64,000 nucleotides of DNA from positions 1-64,000 of the forward strand of contig CAAERQ010000025.1 of NCBI GenBank assembly GCA_900758475.1, given 5' to 3'. A program made the position numbers and the translations under genes. Positions 60,711-64,000 of this stretch are shown in pieces. This DNA comes from an uncultured Collinsella sp. (GTDB lineage Bacteria; Actinomycetota; Coriobacteriia; Coriobacteriales; Coriobacteriaceae). Every line of letters starts with the position of its first letter. Position 1 is the stretch's first letter. A model generated the notes under the pieces. That model saw nothing but the letters and a program-made list of their open reading frames with translations, did not search any database and was not told the DNA's origin.

Positions 60711-61709
60711 CTAGCTTGCCATCGCGTCGCGCCCGGCCTTGACCCGCTTGCGCTGTTTGGCGCGCTCCTCGCCGGTCAGGCGCTCAAAGAGATGTCCGAT
60801 AATCGAGGCCAGCACCTGTTGAAACAGCGTACCGCACATGACGGGGAACACGACCTCGCCGGGAAAGTACTGTGTGGCGATGACGGCGCCCGAAGAGATG
60901 TTACGCATGCCGCAGGTAAAGCACATGGTGGTCGTCTCGCTATACGGCAGATGCAGGGCACGTGCGACCAGGATGCCGATGATAAAGCCACTGATGGCGA
61001 ACGAAAGGATAAAGAGGGCGACTTCCAGGCGCACCGCGTTCATGTGCAGCACGTACTCGCTCATGGCGGTGGAGTTGGACGCGATAACACCCATTATCAT
61101 GAACTTGCAGGCGGGCGAAAGCGCGGGGGAGAGTTTCTCATGACCCCAGCCGCGCGTGAGTTCGTTGATCACGATGCCGAGCACGGCGGGGATGGCGATC
61201 ATAAAGGCCATGTCTTGCATCATGCTCGGCACATCGATCGAGACGGTGGCGCCCAGCAAGAGCTTGAGCGTAAGAGGAATCGTCACAGGTGAGATGACCG
61301 AGGACGTCAGGATGATGGTGAGCGCGAGCGGGCCGTTGCCGCCGAACATGCTAATCCACATAAAGGCAGTGACCGCCACGGGCACGCTGTACTCGAGCAC
61401 GATGCCGCAGACAAGGTTGGGGTTGGAACCAAAGAACAGCGAGCCCATGGCATACGCCGCGATGGGGATGAGCACAGCCGAGACAATTAACGCCAAAATC
61501 AAATGCAGGGGACGGCGGAACACCTCAGCCACCTGGTAAAAGGTGTTGCTGAGCGCACCTTGGAAGGTCATAAAGGCAAACAAGGTGGGAACGATGGGCT
61601 TGAGAACGCCGATCTGCTGAGGAAAGAGCACGCCGAGCGCCACGCAAATCGGAACGATGACCTGCATATGTCCCGCGAGAAACTTGCCCAGTCCAACCCA
61701 TTGCTTCAT
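60711..61709 (-). CDS. Bile acid:sodium symporter (BASS) family protein
   Basis: A 332-residue protein with about ten helices. Visible features are IVPTLFAFMTFQGAL near the N-terminus, GIVLEYSVPVAVTAFMW in the first repeat and TMCFTCGMRNISSGAVIATQYF in the crossover of the second. BASS proteins move organic anions with sodium: bile acids, pantoate, pyruvate or others. AAGGGAG lies upstream of the ATG. In gut bacteria the name is not evidence of bile-acid transport. Confidence 0.88.
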   Translation of the reverse strand: MKQWVGLGKFLAGHMQVIVPICVALGVLFPQQIGVLKPIVPTLFAFMTFQGALSNTFYQVAEVFRRPLHLILALIVSAVLIPIAAYAMGSLFFGSNPNLVCGIVLEYSVPVAVTAFMWISMFGGNGPLALTIILTSSVISPVTIPLTLKLLLGATVSIDVPSMMQDMAFMIAIPAVLGIVINELTRGWGHEKLSPALSPACKFMIMGVIASNSTAMSEYVLHMNAVRLEVALFILSFAISGFIIGILVARALHLPYSETTTMCFTCGMRNISSGAVIATQYFPGEVVFPVMCGTLFQQVLASIIGHLFERLTGEERAKQRKRVKAGRDAMAS

Positions 61710-61871
61710 ATACTCTTGTGACTCCCTTTGCTCGTGAATCCGTTTTGAATGGATATGCTAGACGCTCGCATGCGTCCGTGCGTCAGAAACGCTCGAATAT
61801 TTCGAGGCTATTACCGGCATCGTTTACCGAAACCGCGGCGTGCTGCGGCGATTTGCGTCCGCGCTGCACGG

Positions 61872-61877
61872 TATAAT
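61872..61877 (+). promoter_or_regulatory. Candidate -10 element upstream of recJ
   Basis: A perfect TATAAT (61872-61877) lies about 110 bases ahead of the recJ start. A good -35 at 17 bases is not evident. Confidence 0.4.
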
Positions 61878-61933
61878 AAATCCGTTCAACAGATCTGCCT
61901 GCCGAAGCGGGCATACGCAGAGGACTCATCGCT

Positions 61934-61999
61934 ATGAACCGTGAGAGGTATCGCGGCGACCTGCCCCTATCGGGGGTGGGCGCCTATGTCATCGCTTAA
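61934..61999 (+). CDS. Possible 21-aa leader peptide overlapping recJ start
   Basis: ATG 61934 opens a 21-codon frame (MNRERYRGDLPLSGVGAYVIA) that ends with TAA at 61997-61999, 14 bases inside recJ in another frame. An AGAGGA lies upstream. It could couple translation of recJ or be chance; no similarity was recognised. Confidence 0.3.
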   Translation: MNRERYRGDLPLSGVGAYVIA

Positions 62000-64000
62000 G
62001 ACGACGCATCGCTGGGCGGTCGCTCAGCAAAACCCCGAGCTCGAAAAGGAGCTTTCGGCTGGCCTGGGCATACCCGGGCTGGTGGCGCGCATTATGGTTG
62101 CGCACGGCATTACATCCATCGAGGAAGGCCAGCTGTTTTTGACGCCTTCGCTCGATCGCGACTGGGCCGACCCACTCATCATCCCGGGCATGTCGGTTGT
62201 TGCCGACCGCGTCGAGCGTGCTATTCGCAACCACGAGCGCATCGCGGTCTTTGGCGATTTTGACGTCGACGGCATTACGTCGACCTGCCTGTTGACCGAG
62301 GCGCTACGTTCGTTTGGCGCCAACGTCACGCCGTTTATTCCGCATCGCTTTGACGAGGGCTACGGCCTGTCGCGTGCGGCGCTCGACCGCGTCAACGAGC
62401 TCGCCCAACCCAACCTGATCGTGACCGTCGATAACGGCATTGCCGCCAAGGAAGAGGTTTCCTATCTGGAGAGCCTGGGGATCGATTTGGTGGTCACGGA
62501 CCATCACGAGCCCTCCGACCAGGTGCCGCAGGGCGTGCCCCTGACCGACCCCAAGCTCGAGGACGAGGGTCCCTCGCGTGAGCTTGCCGGTGCCGGCGTG
62601 GCACTCAAGCTGGTGCAAGTCCTGGGCGAGCGTTTGGGCAAGCCGTCGTATTGGCGTTCGCTGATAGAGGTCGCGGCGCTGGGCACCGTGTCCGACATGA
62701 TGCCGCTCACGCCCGAGAATCGCGCACTGGTCGCCGAGGGCATCCAGCAGATGCGCGTGACGGCCCGCCCCGGTTATATCGCGCTTGCCGCACTTGCCAA
62801 GGCCGACCTTTCTACCATTACGGCCGATGGCCTGTCGTTTTCGCTCATTCCTCGCTTGAACGCCGCCGGCCGCATGGCCGATCCCAAGCTGGCGCTCGAC
62901 CTGCTGCTTGCCCGCGATCCTATCGAGGCAAGCGCGCTGGCGGCCGAGCTCGAGGAAATCAATCGCCAACGCCGCGAGATCGAGGCCGAGCTTACGCACG
63001 ATGCCATGGCGAAGGTCGAGGAGACCTATGATGGCGGGCGCGCCATCGTCGTGGGTGGCGAGGGCTGGCACGAGGGCGTCAAGGGTATCGTGGCGAGCCG
63101 CCTGACCAACCGTTATCACGTGCCGGCGCTGCTGTTCTCGATCGAAGACGGTATCGCTCGCGGTTCGGGTCGCTCGGTGGGCAAGGTCAACCTGTTCGAC
63201 GCCGTAGAACGCTGCTCCGATCTGCTGATTCGTCGCGGCGGGCATGCGGGCGCGGTGGGTGTGACCATCGAGGCGTCCAAGCTCGACGAGTTCCGTCGTC
63301 GCCTTTCCGCCGTGCTATCGGAGCTTCCCGCCGAGGACTTTGAGGACACTGACGAGGTTGCCGCCACCGTCGACCTCTCCGAGCTAAATATCGAGACCAT
63401 CGAGCAGATCTCCCGTCTTGAGCCGTTTGGCCAGGGCAACAAGGTGCCGCTTCTGGCTGCCGAGGGCGTGACAATGTGCGATCGCGCTGTGGTGGGCAAA
63501 ACCGGCGAGCACATGCGCTTCGTGGCGACCGATGGCGCCGCGAGTGTGCCGGCCATTATGTTCCGCGTGCCGCAGATCGATAAGCTCATCAATTGCGACA
63601 GCGCCGTCGATTTGGTGTTCGAGGCCGTGGCCGAGCATTGGCAAGGTCGCGTAAAGCCCAAGCTCATGATCAAGGATGTCTTGGTCCGCGATACCACGGC
63701 GCCCAGCGTTGACGACCCGGCATGTGAGCTTCGCCGCGGCGTGGAGCCTGCGGACGCCGGTCTTCGTCTGGAGTCCCGCAAGCGCCAAACGCTCGCCCAG
63801 CTTTCCTATACCGAGCTGACGCGCTCGCTTATCCATAGCTTTATCGGCTCGAACCAGCCGCACCGCGCGCAAGTCGAGGCGCTCGATGCCCTGGCCGATC
63901 ACCAAAGTGTTCTGGCCGTTATGGGAACGGGGCGCGGCAAGTCTCTTATCTTCCATGTGCATGCTGCGCGCGAGGCGGTCCTTCGCGGGCGTGCGAGCAT
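61986..64000 (+). CDS. recJ: RecJ single-strand exonuclease fused to RecQ-like helicase (3' end outside window)
   Basis: The frame runs open to the window edge (671 codons). RecJ features are the DHH-family GDFDVDGITS (90-99), TDHHEPSD (171-178), LGTVSDMMPL, the RGGHAGAVG motif and the C-terminal RecJ_OB region (FGQGNKVPLL). After about residue 610 the chain does not stop as in ordinary RecJ. It continues with HSFIGSNQPHRAQVEALDAL and MGTGRGKSLIFH (646-657), the Q-like motif and Walker A of a RecQ/DEAD helicase. A RecJ-helicase fusion would unwind and degrade a strand in one polypeptide during recombination repair. GGGGGTGGG precedes ATG 61986. Confidence 0.9.
   Translation, partial: MSSLKTTHRWAVAQQNPELEKELSAGLGIPGLVARIMVAHGITSIEEGQLFLTPSLDRDWADPLIIPGMSVVADRVERAIRNHERIAVFGDFDVDGITSTCLLTEALRSFGANVTPFIPHRFDEGYGLSRAALDRVNELAQPNLIVTVDNGIAAKEEVSYLESLGIDLVVTDHHEPSDQVPQGVPLTDPKLEDEGPSRELAGAGVALKLVQVLGERLGKPSYWRSLIEVAALGTVSDMMPLTPENRALVAEGIQQMRVTARPGYIALAALAKADLSTITADGLSFSLIPRLNAAGRMADPKLALDLLLARDPIEASALAAELEEINRQRREIEAELTHDAMAKVEETYDGGRAIVVGGEGWHEGVKGIVASRLTNRYHVPALLFSIEDGIARGSGRSVGKVNLFDAVERCSDLLIRRGGHAGAVGVTIEASKLDEFRRRLSAVLSELPAEDFEDTDEVAATVDLSELNIETIEQISRLEPFGQGNKVPLLAAEGVTMCDRAVVGKTGEHMRFVATDGAASVPAIMFRVPQIDKLINCDSAVDLVFEAVAEHWQGRVKPKLMIKDVLVRDTTAPSVDDPACELRRGVEPADAGLRLESRKRQTLAQLSYTELTRSLIHSFIGSNQPHRAQVEALDALADHQSVLAVMGTGRGKSLIFHVHAAREAVLRGRAS

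Overview
The window is a high-GC bacterial chromosome segment, most consistent with a human-gut Coriobacteriia genome of the Collinsella type. That assignment is inferred from the gene complement and codon style: PdxST with a divergent MocR regulator, a DUF3516 SKI2-like helicase, a RecJ fused to a helicase, a reverse rubrerythrin, a lactate dehydrogenase/Etf set, a bile-acid/sodium symporter-family protein and a large single-chain PurL. No rRNA, tRNA, CRISPR array or prophage was found.

Layout. 1-830: the 5' part of an IS110-type recombinase (leaving the window on the left), followed by two tandem palindromic repeats. 840-3920: vitamin B6 synthesis (pdxT, pdxS) with a divergent MocR-type regulator. 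3913-5455: a nuclease-fold hypothetical gene bracketed by two direct copies of a 119-bp repeat with terminal inverted repeats. 5585-9010: rubrerythrin and an alcohol dehydrogenase/aldehyde dehydrogenase pair with a Rex-like operator. 9276-10412: HIRAN protein, a small charged protein and a phosphoesterase. 10486-13957: BglG-type antiterminator, RAT/terminator leader, PTS EIIBC and ChbG/YdjC deacetylase. 14096-18614: DUF2130 protein and SKI2-like helicase, convergent. 18713-25308: an RNA-modification neighbourhood with TrmB, a Trm9-like methyltransferase, an XRE/DUF4097 pair, a single-subunit Elp3 and a spermidine-synthase-like protein. 25335-30953: helicase, DUF2791 (BrxD-like) ATPase and TerB-N/TerB-C protein, a likely DNA-processing or defence module. 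31043-35025: DUF554 membrane protein and a five-gene secreted/surface cluster. 35372-38997: FAD dehydrogenase with EtfB and ferredoxin-EtfA, the arrangement of flavin-based bifurcating lactate dehydrogenase. 38994-43408: HD protein, KdgT permease, diguanylate cyclase, EamA exporter. 43508-51654: purL, CPA2 antiporter, a 62-bp tandem repeat, an SDR and homoserine dehydrogenase. 51864-57097: a livJ relic and a complete branched-chain amino acid ABC operon (livJHMGF). 57141-59169: an AT-rich surface-receptor gene bracketed by two direct copies of a 99-bp repeat. 59202-64000: cutC, DUF4931, a BASS-family transporter and the start of a RecJ-helicase fusion.

Two themes stand out. First, a bacterial Elp3 lies 2 kb from a methyltransferase carrying the hallmarks of eukaryotic Trm9, suggesting a wobble-uridine pathway (cm5U to mcm5U) in a bacterium. 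Second, many distinct palindromic repeats sit in intergenic DNA. Several contain a GGGAC-like core, several include the stop codon of the gene they follow, and two families each bracket exactly one gene as direct copies.
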